Source: Egaibacter danicus
GTDB taxonomy: Bacteria > Pseudomonadota > Gammaproteobacteria > Burkholderiales > Burkholderiaceae_C
Direction: 5' to 3'
Length of the DNA stretch: 64,000 nucleotides
Assembly: GCA_016707075.1 (NCBI GenBank)
Contig: JADJII010000003.1
Coordinates: 124,001 to 188,000 of the forward strand
Part shown: in pieces, positions 8,873 to 18,079 of the stretch
Position numbering within the stretch: position 1 is the first letter of the stretch
How the letters are laid out: each line of letters begins with the position of its first letter
Notes under the pieces: generated by a model
Database searches by the model: none
The model's input: only the letters and a program-made list of their open reading frames with translations
Told to the model about the DNA's origin: nothing
Translations under genes and position numbers: made by a program

Positions 8873-10224
8873 ATGACACCGTCAAACATCATGACATCCA
8901 CTTCGTCACCAGCATTGACGCTGGTCTGCTGGTGATGTAACACGATCAGGCCATTCGCCTGCACCATGGAGCTCAGTACACCGGAGCCCTGGTTGCCCGT
9001 GGTCCTGACCTGTAGCGAGCCGTCAGGCGCCATGCTGACAGTGCCCCTTTGATATTCGGTGCGACCAGGTTTCTTGCGGATGACCTCGACACTGCGGGCC
9101 TTGAGCAGTGGCGGTGGGCCATCCTTGCAGCCCATCATCTGAAGCAGGGCTGGGCGTACAAAAGCCAGAAAAGTCACCATAACCGCGACGGGATTGCCGG
9201 GCAGGCCAAACAGGATGGCGTGATGAGGTATTGGTGAGATGTTATTATTTTGATAGCTATCCACGCATATTTCATGAGACCTTGACGCCAATTGGTTGCC
9301 TGAAATACGTCCCACGGCCATGGGCCGGCCCGGACGCATCGCAATCTTCCAGAAAGCCACGTCACCCAGCTTCTTCATCATGGTTTTGGTGTGGTCGGCT
9401 TCTCCGACGCTCACGCCGCCGCTGGTGATGACGGCGTCGGCCTGTGCCGCAGCTTTAACGAATGCTGCTTCCAGCAATTCAGGTTCGTCGCGAACCACGC
9501 CCATGTCGATCACATCGCAGCCCAGGCGTTTGAGCAAACCAAAGACGGTGTAGCGGTTGCTGTCGAACACAGCTCCTTCGCGTGGCGCTTCACCCAGGCT
9601 CAAAATTTCGTCTCCGGTGGAGAAGTACGCCACACGCAATTTGCGCCAGACGGCTGCCTTTTCAATGCCCAAACTGGCCATAAGCCCTAGTGCAGCTGGC
9701 GTGAGCAGCTCACCTTTTTGTAGCGCTGGACTGCCTTGCAGCAAGTCCTCACCCAGCTTGCGACGGTTGTCGCCCACCTGGAGCAATCCCGCGGGAATCG
9801 TGATTTGCGGTTCTGCCATGCTGCCAGTGGCCCTGGTAAATTCTTGCGGCACCACCGTATCCAGTCCCCCGGGCATGATGGCGCCAGTCATGATCTTGAC
9901 GCACTCGCCGGGCGCGACGGTGCCTCGCCAGGCCTTTCCAGCCAGCGCCGTTCCCACGACCTTCAGGGTCAAAGGAGCTTGGGCAGACAACTGGGCACCA
10001 TCAAACGCGTACCCATCCATGGCCGAGTTGTCATGGGGAGGCACGCTGATGGGCGAGATGATGTCCTGTGCCAAAACCCGACCCAGGGCGTCAAACAGAT
10101 GAACGCTTTCGTTGTCAGTTACCGGATCCACCAGTTTGGACAGAAACAGGTTGGCGTCAGGGCAGGTAAGGGCCTGAGGGTCATAGCCCTGCAGTTCGGC
10201 GGAAATTTGCGCTATCGTTTTCAT
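8869..10224 (-). CDS. moeA: Molybdopterin molybdenumtransferase
   Basis: Inserts molybdate into adenylylated molybdopterin, the last general step of molybdenum cofactor synthesis. Family motifs are NSAMDGYAF (about 66-74), GECVKIMTGA, the STGDEL-like segment YFSTGDEIL, and TSGGVSVGEADHTK (about 267-280). At 451 residues it is longer than the usual 400-420. The excess is an insertion of about 30 residues (about 307-336) between AMRPGRPMAVGRI and LFGLPGNPVAVM, two segments that normally adjoin. The DNA of that insertion is a copy of the dispersed ATATGCGTGA/TAGCTAT repeat, read in frame. It overlaps mobA by four bases (ATGA type) and is part of the moaA-mobA-moeA operon. Confidence 0.95.
   Translation of the reverse strand: MKTIAQISAELQGYDPQALTCPDANLFLSKLVDPVTDNESVHLFDALGRVLAQDIISPISVPPHDNSAMDGYAFDGAQLSAQAPLTLKVVGTALAGKAWRGTVAPGECVKIMTGAIMPGGLDTVVPQEFTRATGSMAEPQITIPAGLLQVGDNRRKLGEDLLQGSPALQKGELLTPAALGLMASLGIEKAAVWRKLRVAYFSTGDEILSLGEAPREGAVFDSNRYTVFGLLKRLGCDVIDMGVVRDEPELLEAAFVKAAAQADAVITSGGVSVGEADHTKTMMKKLGDVAFWKIAMRPGRPMAVGRISGNQLASRSHEICVDSYQNNNISPIPHHAILFGLPGNPVAVMVTFLAFVRPALLQMMGCKDGPPPLLKARSVEVIRKKPGRTEYQRGTVSMAPDGSLQVRTTGNQGSGVLSSMVQANGLIVLHHQQTSVNAGDEVDVMMFDGVI
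9236..9290 (-). repeat. Dispersed repeat copy inside moeA (in frame)
   Basis: On the minus strand this reads GAAATATGCGTGGATAGC followed by TATCAAAATAATAAC, a copy of the window-wide repeat. Its sense strand is the coding strand of moeA. It encodes roughly SHEICVDSYQNNNIS without a stop, inside the extra 30 residues of MoeA. Confidence 0.75.
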
Positions 10225-10832
10225 GTTTTCTCGAGCGAATGCAGTTCATCCAGCGTGTTGGCATTGAAGAACGCACGCGGATCATCCTGCGGCAAATTGA
10301 ACGGTACCACCACCGTTTTGTGCAGGGCAGTCCACGCATCGATCTTGCGACGCCCGCCGTTGATGAACTGGATCAGGCTGTCTTTCAGCGAGTGCTTGAG
10401 CAGGCAAAACACGGGCTGGGTTCGAAGCTGACCGTCCTCTTCCGGTGCAGAGGCCATGGCGATGTCGGCCTGATTCGCGATAAGGGCGCCATGAAGCCGC
10501 TGGACCAGATCGTCCGGAAAGCGCGGCGTGTCGCAGGGCACAGTGACCAGGCAGGACGTGGTGCAATGCTCAAAGCCTGTCAAAAAACCCGCCAATGGCC
10601 CTGGATAGTCGGCCAGCGCGTCGGGCCAAACCGGCGCACCAAAGGATTCATAGGTCGGCAGGTTTCGGTTGGCATTGATGAGCGCGAGCCCAACTTGTTG
10701 CTGCAGACGTCTGAGCGTGTGCAATGCCAGGGGCGTGCCGCAGAACGGTTGCAAGCCTTTGTCCACGCCACCCATGCGGGAGCCGCGCCCGCCAGCCAGA
10801 ACGATGCCAGTGATGTCTGGATCGGGGCCCAC
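10221..10832 (-). CDS. mobA: Molybdenum cofactor guanylyltransferase
   Basis: Transfers GMP from GTP to the molybdenum cofactor, giving the guanine dinucleotide form used by DMSO reductase-type enzymes. The nucleotide-binding signature LAGGRGSRMGGVDKGL is at residues 12-27, and VPCDTPRFPDDLV matches the metal-binding loop. Its 203 residues are normal. The stop overlaps the moeA start by four bases, and moaA ends one base upstream of this start, so the three genes are translationally coupled. Confidence 0.95.
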   Translation of the reverse strand: MGPDPDITGIVLAGGRGSRMGGVDKGLQPFCGTPLALHTLRRLQQQVGLALINANRNLPTYESFGAPVWPDALADYPGPLAGFLTGFEHCTTSCLVTVPCDTPRFPDDLVQRLHGALIANQADIAMASAPEEDGQLRTQPVFCLLKHSLKDSLIQFINGGRRKIDAWTALHKTVVVPFNLPQDDPRAFFNANTLDELHSLEKT

Positions 10833-10833
10833 G

Positions 10834-11961
10834 CTAGCCCCCGATGTAGCTCATCTCTACCCGGCGCGAACCTGTGCCCGTGTCGGGCACGAGCGTACTG
10901 CGAAGCTCGGAGTAGCGGTCGGTTCGCCCTGACCAGATGTGACCAATGGCTGAAGCGATATCTTCGTCGGTAGTGGGACCCCTGATCAGTTCACGCAAAT
11001 CGTAACCCTGAGACGCAAACAGGCACAGGTACAACCGGCCTTCGGTCGACAGTCGGGCCCGGTTGCAGTCATGACAAAACGCATGGGTGACGCTGCTGAT
11101 CACTCCCACTTCACCACCGCCGTCAGCGTAACCCCAGCGCTCGGCTGTTTCGCCCGGGCTGGACGGGTCCAGCTGCACCAGGGGCAGCTCAGCATGGATG
11201 AGTTTTACCACCTCGGCGGAGGGCATCACCTCGTCCATGCGCCAGCCGTTCGTTGCTCCCACATCCATGTACTCGATGAAGCGCAGCACAATGCCCGTGC
11301 CCTTGAAATGCCGTGCCATCGTGAGAATTTCATGGTCGTTGGTACCGCGTTTGACCACCATGTTGACCTTGATCGGGGCCAGCCCCACCTGCTGCGCTGC
11401 GCTGATTCCCTCAAGAACCTCTGCCACAGGGAAGTCGACGTCATTCATGCTGCGAAATACCGTGTCGTCCAGCCCATCGAGACTGACGGTAACCCGCTGC
11501 AACCCGGCTGCCTTCAGGGCTTTCGCCTTGCGCGCCAGCACAGACCCATTGGTAGTGAGCGTGATGTCCAGAGGATGCCCATCTGCCGTGCGCAGCGCGG
11601 CCAGCTGTTCAATCAGAACCTCGATGTTCTTGCGCAGCAGCGGCTCGCCGCCAGTCAGCCTGATCTTGCGCACGCCATGGCTGACAAACAGCTTTGCGAT
11701 ACGCGTGATTTCCTCAAACGTCAGCAACGAGCCATGGGGCAGGTAGGGGTAATCCTTGTCGAAAATTTCCTTTGGCATGCAGTAGCTGCAGCGGAAATTG
11801 CAGCGATCCGTGACGCTGATGCGAAGATCCCGCAAGGGTCTACCCAAGGTGTCGCCCAGCAGGCCGGTTGCTGCCATACGGCTCGCAGGGGCAAATGCAG
11901 CCGCAGGGGTGGGCAGCACCTTGCTGCGGTGATCAACCAGTGGAATGGTGCGTTCAGACAT
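10834..11961 (-). CDS. moaA: GTP 3',8-cyclase (molybdenum cofactor synthesis)
   Basis: A radical SAM enzyme catalysing the first step from GTP toward cyclic pyranopterin. The N-terminal 4Fe-4S ligands are in CNFRCSYC (Cys54, Cys58, Cys61), followed by the SAM-binding LTGGEPLLR. The C-terminal cluster ligands are in FCHDCNRARLSTEGRLYLCL. The protein ends in the conserved Gly-Gly. At 375 residues it has about 30 extra N-terminal residues compared with E. coli. It is the first gene of the moaA-mobA-moeA operon. Confidence 0.96.
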   Translation of the reverse strand: MSERTIPLVDHRSKVLPTPAAAFAPASRMAATGLLGDTLGRPLRDLRISVTDRCNFRCSYCMPKEIFDKDYPYLPHGSLLTFEEITRIAKLFVSHGVRKIRLTGGEPLLRKNIEVLIEQLAALRTADGHPLDITLTTNGSVLARKAKALKAAGLQRVTVSLDGLDDTVFRSMNDVDFPVAEVLEGISAAQQVGLAPIKVNMVVKRGTNDHEILTMARHFKGTGIVLRFIEYMDVGATNGWRMDEVMPSAEVVKLIHAELPLVQLDPSSPGETAERWGYADGGGEVGVISSVTHAFCHDCNRARLSTEGRLYLCLFASQGYDLRELIRGPTTDEDIASAIGHIWSGRTDRYSELRSTLVPDTGTGSRRVEMSYIGG

Positions 11962-12017
11962 AAGTGCTATTGTCCACTGCCCGGGGCGACCCCTTTAACA
12001 GTGCTGTCACCCTGTGC

Positions 12018-12779
12018 TTAGACGCAGCGTGCGCCGTCCACCTCGATGCAGACGCCGCTGATGAAGCTGGCTTCATCGCTGGCCAGATAAAGTGCCGCAT
12101 TGGCCACGTCCAGAGCCGTGGAAAAGCGGCCCAAGGGGATGCTGGAGAGAAATTTGGCACGCCGGGCCTCGTCCAGCGATCCGCCAGCAAACTCGGCTGA
12201 CAACCCGGTATCCGGATTGAATACCGGGTTGATGCAGTTCACCCGGATATTGTCCGGACCCAGTTCAGCCGCCAGCGATTTGGAAGTGGTGATGACCGCG
12301 CCTTTGGAGCCGTTGTACCAGGTCAGGCCGGGCCGGGGGCGCAAACCTGCGGTAGATGCGATATTGATGAAGCTGCCACCACCCTGCGCGCGAAACACGG
12401 GCGTTGCGTGGATGGTGGAGAGGTAGATGCTTTTCACGTTGACCGCAAAGCACTTGTCGAACTCTTCTTCGCTGACTTCCAGCGCAGGACGATTGCGATG
12501 TGTCCAGCCAGCATTGTTCACCATCACATCGAGCCGGCCACAGCGTTTGACCGCTTCGTCTACGAGGGCTTTGACGTCGGCAGATTTCGTCACATCGGCT
12601 GAGAAGAAGGATGCACGACCGCCCGCCCGCACGATATCGGCTACAACCTTGCTGCCGTTGCCCGCATGAATGTCATTCACGATCACCTGGGCGCCTTCAG
12701 CCGCCAGACGTGTTGCAATGCCTTCTCCGATGCCGCCACCGGCACCTGTCACGATGATACTTTTGCCTTGAACGCGCAT
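12018..12779 (-). CDS. SDR-family NAD(P)-dependent oxidoreductase
   Basis: A classical short-chain dehydrogenase of 253 residues. It has the cofactor-binding TGAGGGIG (11-18), the NNAG motif (about 88-91), a catalytic Ser in INIASTAG, and Tyr155 with Lys159 in WYNGSKGA. Asp36 at the end of the second strand (VIVNDIH) suggests preference for NAD(H). The substrate is unknown; FabG-like and glucose dehydrogenase-like enzymes share these motifs. An unknown gene lies 15 bases upstream on the same strand, so the two are probably one transcript. Confidence 0.85.
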   Translation of the reverse strand: MRVQGKSIIVTGAGGGIGEGIATRLAAEGAQVIVNDIHAGNGSKVVADIVRAGGRASFFSADVTKSADVKALVDEAVKRCGRLDVMVNNAGWTHRNRPALEVSEEEFDKCFAVNVKSIYLSTIHATPVFRAQGGGSFINIASTAGLRPRPGLTWYNGSKGAVITTSKSLAAELGPDNIRVNCINPVFNPDTGLSAEFAGGSLDEARRAKFLSSIPLGRFSTALDVANAALYLASDEASFISGVCIEVDGARCV

Positions 12780-12794
12780 GAATTGACCTGACTT

Positions 12795-13340
12795 CTAGCT
12801 CATGGGGCCCGCTTGGGTAGGTGCAAAGTCAGACGGCATATTGTCCCGGTCCGAAGGGGGAAGATCAAATTTGGGCTTGGGTGCCGGTAGGGTTGCGGCC
12901 ACAGGTCCCAATTTGGCTGCCTCGACCTTAGTGTTCCAGAATTCCGGTGCAGGCATGCTCTTGAATGGGTATTCACATTCGGCCGCAAACCGCCAGGAAA
13001 AAATGTAATTGGCGTGATTGACCTCAGGGTCAAAGCGATCCAGGTTCTTGATCAGTTCCTGCTGAATGACCGGTGCGTAGCGCAGCACCGCTTCATTCCA
13101 CTTCAGGATGATCAGGTGAACAAACAGTTCCTCTCTCGCTGTCTTTCGGGACATGACGGTGACTTCGCAGCCAATCGTTCCGGGAGGAATGCCATTGAGC
13201 CGCAGCGTATCTTTGAGCACCACACGCACCAGTTCGCGCTGGGTACTGGTGTGTTGCATGGTGTCGTTCATCATTGAAGATGGTCCGGGATCAGCCGGAG
13301 TGACGGGTTTGGTTCGCCCAAAACCAAGAAATTTCAACAT
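12795..13340 (-). CDS. Conserved-looking protein of unknown function
   Basis: A 181-residue soluble protein with no signal peptide or membrane segment; I do not recognise a family. The central part (about 35-130) mixes predicted helix and strand (RELVRVVLKDTLRLNGIPPG, LFVHLIILKWNEAVLRYAPV), and the C-terminus is Pro/Ala-rich and probably disordered. GGGAGAAAAG just before the ATG is a strong ribosome site, which supports a real gene. It precedes the SDR gene by 15 bases. Confidence 0.7.
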   Translation of the reverse strand: MLKFLGFGRTKPVTPADPGPSSMMNDTMQHTSTQRELVRVVLKDTLRLNGIPPGTIGCEVTVMSRKTAREELFVHLIILKWNEAVLRYAPVIQQELIKNLDRFDPEVNHANYIFSWRFAAECEYPFKSMPAPEFWNTKVEAAKLGPVAATLPAPKPKFDLPPSDRDNMPSDFAPTQAGPMS

Positions 13341-13530
13341 CTTTTCTCCCGAATATTTGTTTTCAGCAATTCCCTTGAATTAAGTCACAAGGCTGATTGA
13401 TGGGCAAGCTTTGGCCATGATTCTCGTTGTACCCGGTGTGCGAAGACGACAACCTGCTGTCAGGGGGATTTACTTTTACGGTGTTTTACAGTGCCGGCCG
13501 GCGTGCCCAACCCGAAATGCCTGCGAAAGA

Positions 13531-14973
13531 TCACCCATGCCGGATGGCTATGGTTTTGAGCGTCGTGAACCCATAAAGCGCCTCCAACCCCTTTTCACGT
13601 CCGTATCCGGAGGACTTCACGCCGCCGAAAGGCAACTCCACACCTCCACCGGCACCGTAGTTGTTAATGAAGATCTGTCCACTTTTCACTCGTTTGGCCA
13701 TGCGAAACTGTCTCGCGCCGTCGGCCGTCCAGACTCCGGCCACCAAACCAAACCGTGTCGCGTTGGCCAGTTCGACCGCATGGTTCTCATCGCGGAAACT
13801 CATGGCTGCCAATACCGGTCCAAACACCTCTTCCTGCGCCAGACGGTGCATCACCGGAACGTCGCGAAACAGAGTGGGCGCCTGATAAAAACCGGTTTCC
13901 GGCGCTTCGTCCACAATTTGACCTTGTGCCACCATCGGGATGTTCGCCACTTGGGCGTCGCTCAAAAAATCCCAGACGCGTTGCTGCTGGCTCTGGCGAA
14001 TCAGTGGCCCGACATCCAGATCCATGGCCGCAGGCCCCACACGCAAATTGGCGAAGGCCACACCCAGGCGCTCCAGCAGGGGTTCGTAAATTTGCTGGGC
14101 TACCAGCAGACGTGATCCGGCCGAGCAGGTTTGGCCTGCGTTTTGAATGATGCCATTCAGGATCGCCGGCACTGCTGCGTCCAGATCGGCGTCGGCAAAC
14201 ACAATCTGCGGGCTCTTTCCCCCAAGCTCCAGCGTGACCGGGCAATGCCGCTGGGCCGCAACCTGCTGGATCAGCGTTCCAACCGAAGGGCTGCCCGTGA
14301 AGCTGATGTGATCGATGCCGGGATGCCGCACCAGTGCATCGCCCACTTCATGTCCATAGCCAGTCACGATGTTAATGGCGCCGGCCGGGAAACCAACCTC
14401 TGCCGCGAGCTCGGCAATGCGAATCAGCGACAGACAGGCATCTTCAGATGGTTTCACCACACACACATTGCCTGCCGCGAGGGCGCCGCCTACACTGCGC
14501 CCGAAGATCTGCATGGGGTAGTTCCACGGAATGATGTGGCCGGTGGCGCCGTGTGGCTCATACCAGGTCATTACCGTGTAGCCATCCTGGTAGGGAATGG
14601 TGTCCCCGTGCAGCTTGTCGCATGCGCCGGCATAAAATTCGAAGTACCTTGCCAGGGCAAGGGCATCGGCTCGTGCCTGTCGCGTTGGTTTCCCGCAGTC
14701 GCGCTGCTCGATCAGTGCCAGTTCTTCCGCGTTTTCAGCGACTTTGGCGCTCAGCCGCATCAGCAATCGGCCCCGCTCCGTGGCGGACAGCTTGCTCCAG
14801 ATGGCATCCAGACACTGGCGAGCGGCACCAACGGCAGCATCAATGTCGGCCGCATTGCTGCGCTGAATGGCATCAAACGGCTGGCCGTCTGAGGGGTCCA
14901 ACATCGGAATGGTGTGTCCGCTGGAGGAGGGAACAAGGGCGTTTGCAATGTAATTGAGGTGCATGTCCGTCAT
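13531..14973 (-). CDS. Aldehyde dehydrogenase family protein
   Basis: A 480-residue NAD(P)-dependent aldehyde dehydrogenase. The catalytic Cys283 is in NAGQTCSAGSRLL and the general-base Glu249 in LELGGKSP; the cofactor motif is FTGSPSVG. It resembles betaine aldehyde and 4-aminobutyraldehyde dehydrogenases, but the substrate is not certain. I chose the ATG at 14973; a second ATG lies three codons later, and the frame stays open further upstream to 15048. The Mpo1-like gene starts about 75 bases away in the opposite direction. Confidence 0.88.
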   Translation of the reverse strand: MTDMHLNYIANALVPSSSGHTIPMLDPSDGQPFDAIQRSNAADIDAAVGAARQCLDAIWSKLSATERGRLLMRLSAKVAENAEELALIEQRDCGKPTRQARADALALARYFEFYAGACDKLHGDTIPYQDGYTVMTWYEPHGATGHIIPWNYPMQIFGRSVGGALAAGNVCVVKPSEDACLSLIRIAELAAEVGFPAGAINIVTGYGHEVGDALVRHPGIDHISFTGSPSVGTLIQQVAAQRHCPVTLELGGKSPQIVFADADLDAAVPAILNGIIQNAGQTCSAGSRLLVAQQIYEPLLERLGVAFANLRVGPAAMDLDVGPLIRQSQQQRVWDFLSDAQVANIPMVAQGQIVDEAPETGFYQAPTLFRDVPVMHRLAQEEVFGPVLAAMSFRDENHAVELANATRFGLVAGVWTADGARQFRMAKRVKSGQIFINNYGAGGGVELPFGGVKSSGYGREKGLEALYGFTTLKTIAIRHG

Positions 14974-15049
14974 TTTGCACGTAACATTCCGTTTTGACGC
15001 TGGCCAAGCGTCGCTGTCCCCAGTCCTATCGCCTGCCAAGGAGTGCACC

Positions 15050-15574
15050 TTGAAAACCCTGACTGACCATCTCGCGCAGTACGCCGCCTACCATCGCGAT
15101 CCCCGAAATATCAGTACCCATTTTGTGGGTGTGCCCATGATTGTTCTGGCGGTGGCGACGCTGCTTTCGGGCGCCTCTTTCGATTTGGGGACGATCTCCA
15201 TCAGTCTGGCGATGTTGGTGACGGCCGCCACCTGCATTTTCTATTTCCGTCTGGACTTTCGTTTTGGCGTCATCATGACTGCGTTGCTGGCTATAACGCT
15301 GATCGTTGCCAACTGGCTGGCGGGCCTGAGCACGTCAAACTGGCTCCTGGCCGGAATCGGGCTGTTCGTGATTGGCTGGATCATTCAGTTTGTGGGGCAC
15401 TACTATGAAGGCAAGAAGCCAGCCTTTGTGGACGATCTGGTTGGCCTGCTTGTAGGCCCCCTGTTTCTGGTGGCTGAGGCGGCATTCGCCCTGAACCTTC
15501 GTCTGGACGTGAAAGAGGCAGTTGAGTCGCGGGTGGGCAAGGTTCGCCGGCGCGATTCTGCCCTTTCTGCCTGA
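15050..15574 (+). CDS. Mpo1/DUF962-family membrane protein
   Basis: A 174-residue protein with about four membrane helices. The family signature YHRDPRNISTHFVGVP (about 14-29) and GHYYEGKKPA (about 119-128) carry the conserved histidines that bind iron in yeast Mpo1, a dioxygenase of fatty acid alpha-oxidation. The bacterial role is not established. The start is TTG at 15050, chosen because AAGGAG lies six bases before it and the conserved domain begins there. A bidirectional terminator follows. Confidence 0.85.
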   Translation: MKTLTDHLAQYAAYHRDPRNISTHFVGVPMIVLAVATLLSGASFDLGTISISLAMLVTAATCIFYFRLDFRFGVIMTALLAITLIVANWLAGLSTSNWLLAGIGLFVIGWIIQFVGHYYEGKKPAFVDDLVGLLVGPLFLVAEAAFALNLRLDVKEAVESRVGKVRRRDSALSA

Positions 15575-15590
15575 CTGCCGATACCCAATG

Positions 15591-15620
15591 AAAAAGGCCC
15601 GCAGTAGCGGGCCTTTTTTT
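15591..15620. terminator. Bidirectional rho-independent terminator
   Basis: The stem AAGGCCCGC pairs with GCGGGCCTT across an AGTA loop, with a run of A on one side and of T on the other. It lies between the convergent Mpo1-like gene and hppA and can serve both. Confidence 0.9.
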
Positions 15621-15638
15621 GCTTGAGGCGAACTTGAA

Positions 15639-17829
15639 TTACATCAAGGTTACTTCTACACGCCGAGCCTCTGCTGCCGGGCCATCAGCCTTCGTTTGTT
15701 CAGGCTTCTTGAGTTCGACCTTATCTTCAGCAACGCCGGACGCCTTGAGCAGATCACGCACCGCCAGGGCGCGCTGCTTGGCCAGTTCAGCATTTTGGGC
15801 GGGGTCGCCGGTGGCGTCGTGATAGCCGCTGAGCACGGTTTTTTTCCCACCGGAGACGGCCTTGATGATCTCGCTCAACGCTTCAGTACCGCCAGCTGCC
15901 ACGTCGGCTTTGCCCGAGGCAAAGTAGAACTTGACCACGCCGTTTTCAACTTTTACGGAAGCGCCATCGGCGGCTGGCATAGCTGCCACCGCAGGAGCTG
16001 CCGCAGGAGCTGCCGCAGCATGGCCTGTCATTTTGGGGCCATGGATCTGCATCACCAGCGGCACGATCAGCAGCGCCACGATGTTGATGATCTTGATCAG
16101 CGGATTCACAGCAGGGCCGGCTGTGTCCTTGTACGGGTCGCCGACGGTGTCGCCGGTTACAGCGGCCTTGTGGGTTTCGGAGCCTTTGCCGCCGTGATGG
16201 CCATCTTCAATGTATTTCTTGGCGTTGTCCCAGGCGCCACCACCAGTACACATGGAAATGGCGACAAACAGGCCGGTCACGATGGTACCCATCAGCAAGC
16301 CACCCAAAGCAGCGGGGCCGAGCAGCAAACCCACCAGAATTGGCACCACCACAGGTAGCAGAGACGGGATCATCATTTCCTTGATGGCGGCCGTGGTCAG
16401 CATGTCAACGGCCTTGCCGTATTCCGGCTTGGCAGTGCCTTCCATGATGCCCTTGATCTCGCGGAACTGGCGGCGTACTTCAACTACCACCGAACCCGCA
16501 GCGCGACCCACCGCTTCCATGGCCATGGCGCCGAAGAGGTAGGGAATCAGGCCGCCGATGAACAGACCAATGATCACCATCGGATCACTCAGATCAAAGC
16601 TGATGGATTTGCCATAGGCTTCGAGCTTGTGCGTGTAGTCGGCAAACAGTACCAGCGCTGCCAGACCGGCCGAGCCGATCGCGTAACCCTTGGTTACGGC
16701 CTTGGTGGTGTTGCCCACGGCGTCCAGCGGGTCGGTGATGTCACGCACGCTCTTGGGCATTTCCGACATTTCGGCAATGCCACCGGCGTTGTCGGTGATC
16801 GGGCCATAGGCGTCCAGTGCGACCACAATGCCGGCCATACTGAGCATTGACGTTGCGGCAATCGCTATGCCGTACAGGCCCGCCAGCGTGTAGGAAACCC
16901 AGATGGCGATACAAACAAAGATGACTGGCCATGCAGTGGAACGCATGGACACGCCCAGACCGGCGATGATGTTGGTGCCATGACCTGTCGTCGAGGCCTC
17001 GGCGATATGTTTCACCGGTGCATATTGCGTGCCGGTGTAGTACTCGGTGATCCACACCAGCGCCCACCAGCAGGGCGCCCAGCACCATGGTGGCGATCAG
17101 CGTCACGGCATAGGTTTCGAACAGGTCGGCAGCCATGCCGGCACAGTCGCCCACGTTGTCGCCCACGTTGTCGGCGATCACGGCCGGGTTGCGCGGGTCG
17201 TCCTCGGGGATGCCGGCTTCAACCTTGCCTACCAGATCGGCGCCCACGTCAGCGCCCTTGGTGAAGATACCGCCGCCCAGACGGGCAAAAATGGAAATCA
17301 GCGAGGAACCGAAGGCAAAACCGATCAGCGGGTCCAGCAATTTGGCCAGGCTCTTGTCGGGCGTCAGGTTGCCGTTGCCTACCAGAAACCAGTAGAACGC
17401 GGTGACACCCAGCAGGCCCAGGCCCACCACCAGCATGCCGGTGATGGCGCCGCCGCGGAAGGCCACGTCCAGCGCCGGACCAATGCCTTTGGTGGCGGCC
17501 TGTGCGGTACGCACGTTGGCACGCACCGAGACGTTCATGCCGATGAAGCCGCAGGCACCCGAGAGCACTGCGCCAATGATGAAGCCCGTGGCGGTCAGGC
17601 CACCGAGAAAGACGCCAATGAGGATGGCCAGGACGACGCCGACAATGGCAATCGTCTTGTATTGGCGAGCCAGGTAGGCGGCGGCACCGGTCTGAATGGC
17701 GGCTGCAATCTCCTGCATCCGCGCATTGCCTGCGTCCTGGGAAAGAATCCAGCTGCGAGCCCAGAAGCCGTAACCTACGGCGATGAACCCGCAGACAAGC
17801 GCCAGAATCAGCGCTGAGTTGCCTGTCAT
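15639..17829 (-). pseudogene. hppA: Membrane proton-pumping pyrophosphatase, disrupted by internal deletion and frameshift
   Basis: Membrane pyrophosphatases couple pyrophosphate hydrolysis to proton export. The 5' part (17829 to about 17055, about 257 residues) has the substrate motifs DVGADLVGKVEAGIPEDDPRN and DNVGDNVGDCAG. The 3' part (about 17057 to 15639) continues in another frame from VWITEYYTGTQYAPVKHIAE. In intact relatives some 70-100 residues, including membrane helices, separate LFETYAVTLIATMVL from WITEYYTGT; here the two are joined almost directly and out of frame. GNTTKA with its Lys marks the potassium-independent proton type. The C-terminus carries an Ala/Pro linker and an OmpA-like domain of about 110 residues. 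GAGGAG precedes the ATG. It is divergent from ppa. An assembly error at the junction is possible. Confidence 0.85.
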
Positions 17830-17856
17830 GAGAATCTCCTCAATGTTGTTTCGCTA

Positions 17857-17902
17857 AGGAGGGGTCAACGCAAGCGTTGCCCCCGCTGCGTTGCTTCCTC
17901 CT
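17857..17902 (-). other. Potential alternative hairpins in the hppA leader
   Basis: CAACGC at 17866-17871 can pair with GCGTTG at 17874-17879 (a short hairpin) or with GCGTTG at 17888-17893. The second pairing extends through AGGAGG (17857-17862) with CCTCCT (17897-17902). The two folds exclude each other. This lies in the 250-base gap between hppA and ppa, close upstream of hppA. No function is shown. Confidence 0.35.
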
Positions 17903-18079
17903 CGCTCCCAAACAACAAAAATTGCCCGGAGAAGATTGGCCAACGGGCGGACTGTAACGTGAAAAACACCGGTTTCTGCCTTCAGCAAGTGACGAGTAAG
18001 TAAAATCAGGGTTAATACCTAGCGTTCGGCACGCCCGCGTGCCCGTCCTTTTCAATCAACGACAACCCGAGACAACACC

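Noticed and set aside
17040..17070. Programmed frameshift in hppA
   Set aside because: A frameshift alone would keep all residues, but a whole segment with membrane helices is missing, so deletion is the better explanation.
17840..18055. A 71-codon frame between hppA and ppa
   Set aside because: It overlaps the presumed promoter and leader region, has no ribosome site, and its composition (Arg/Cys/Ser-rich) is not protein-like.
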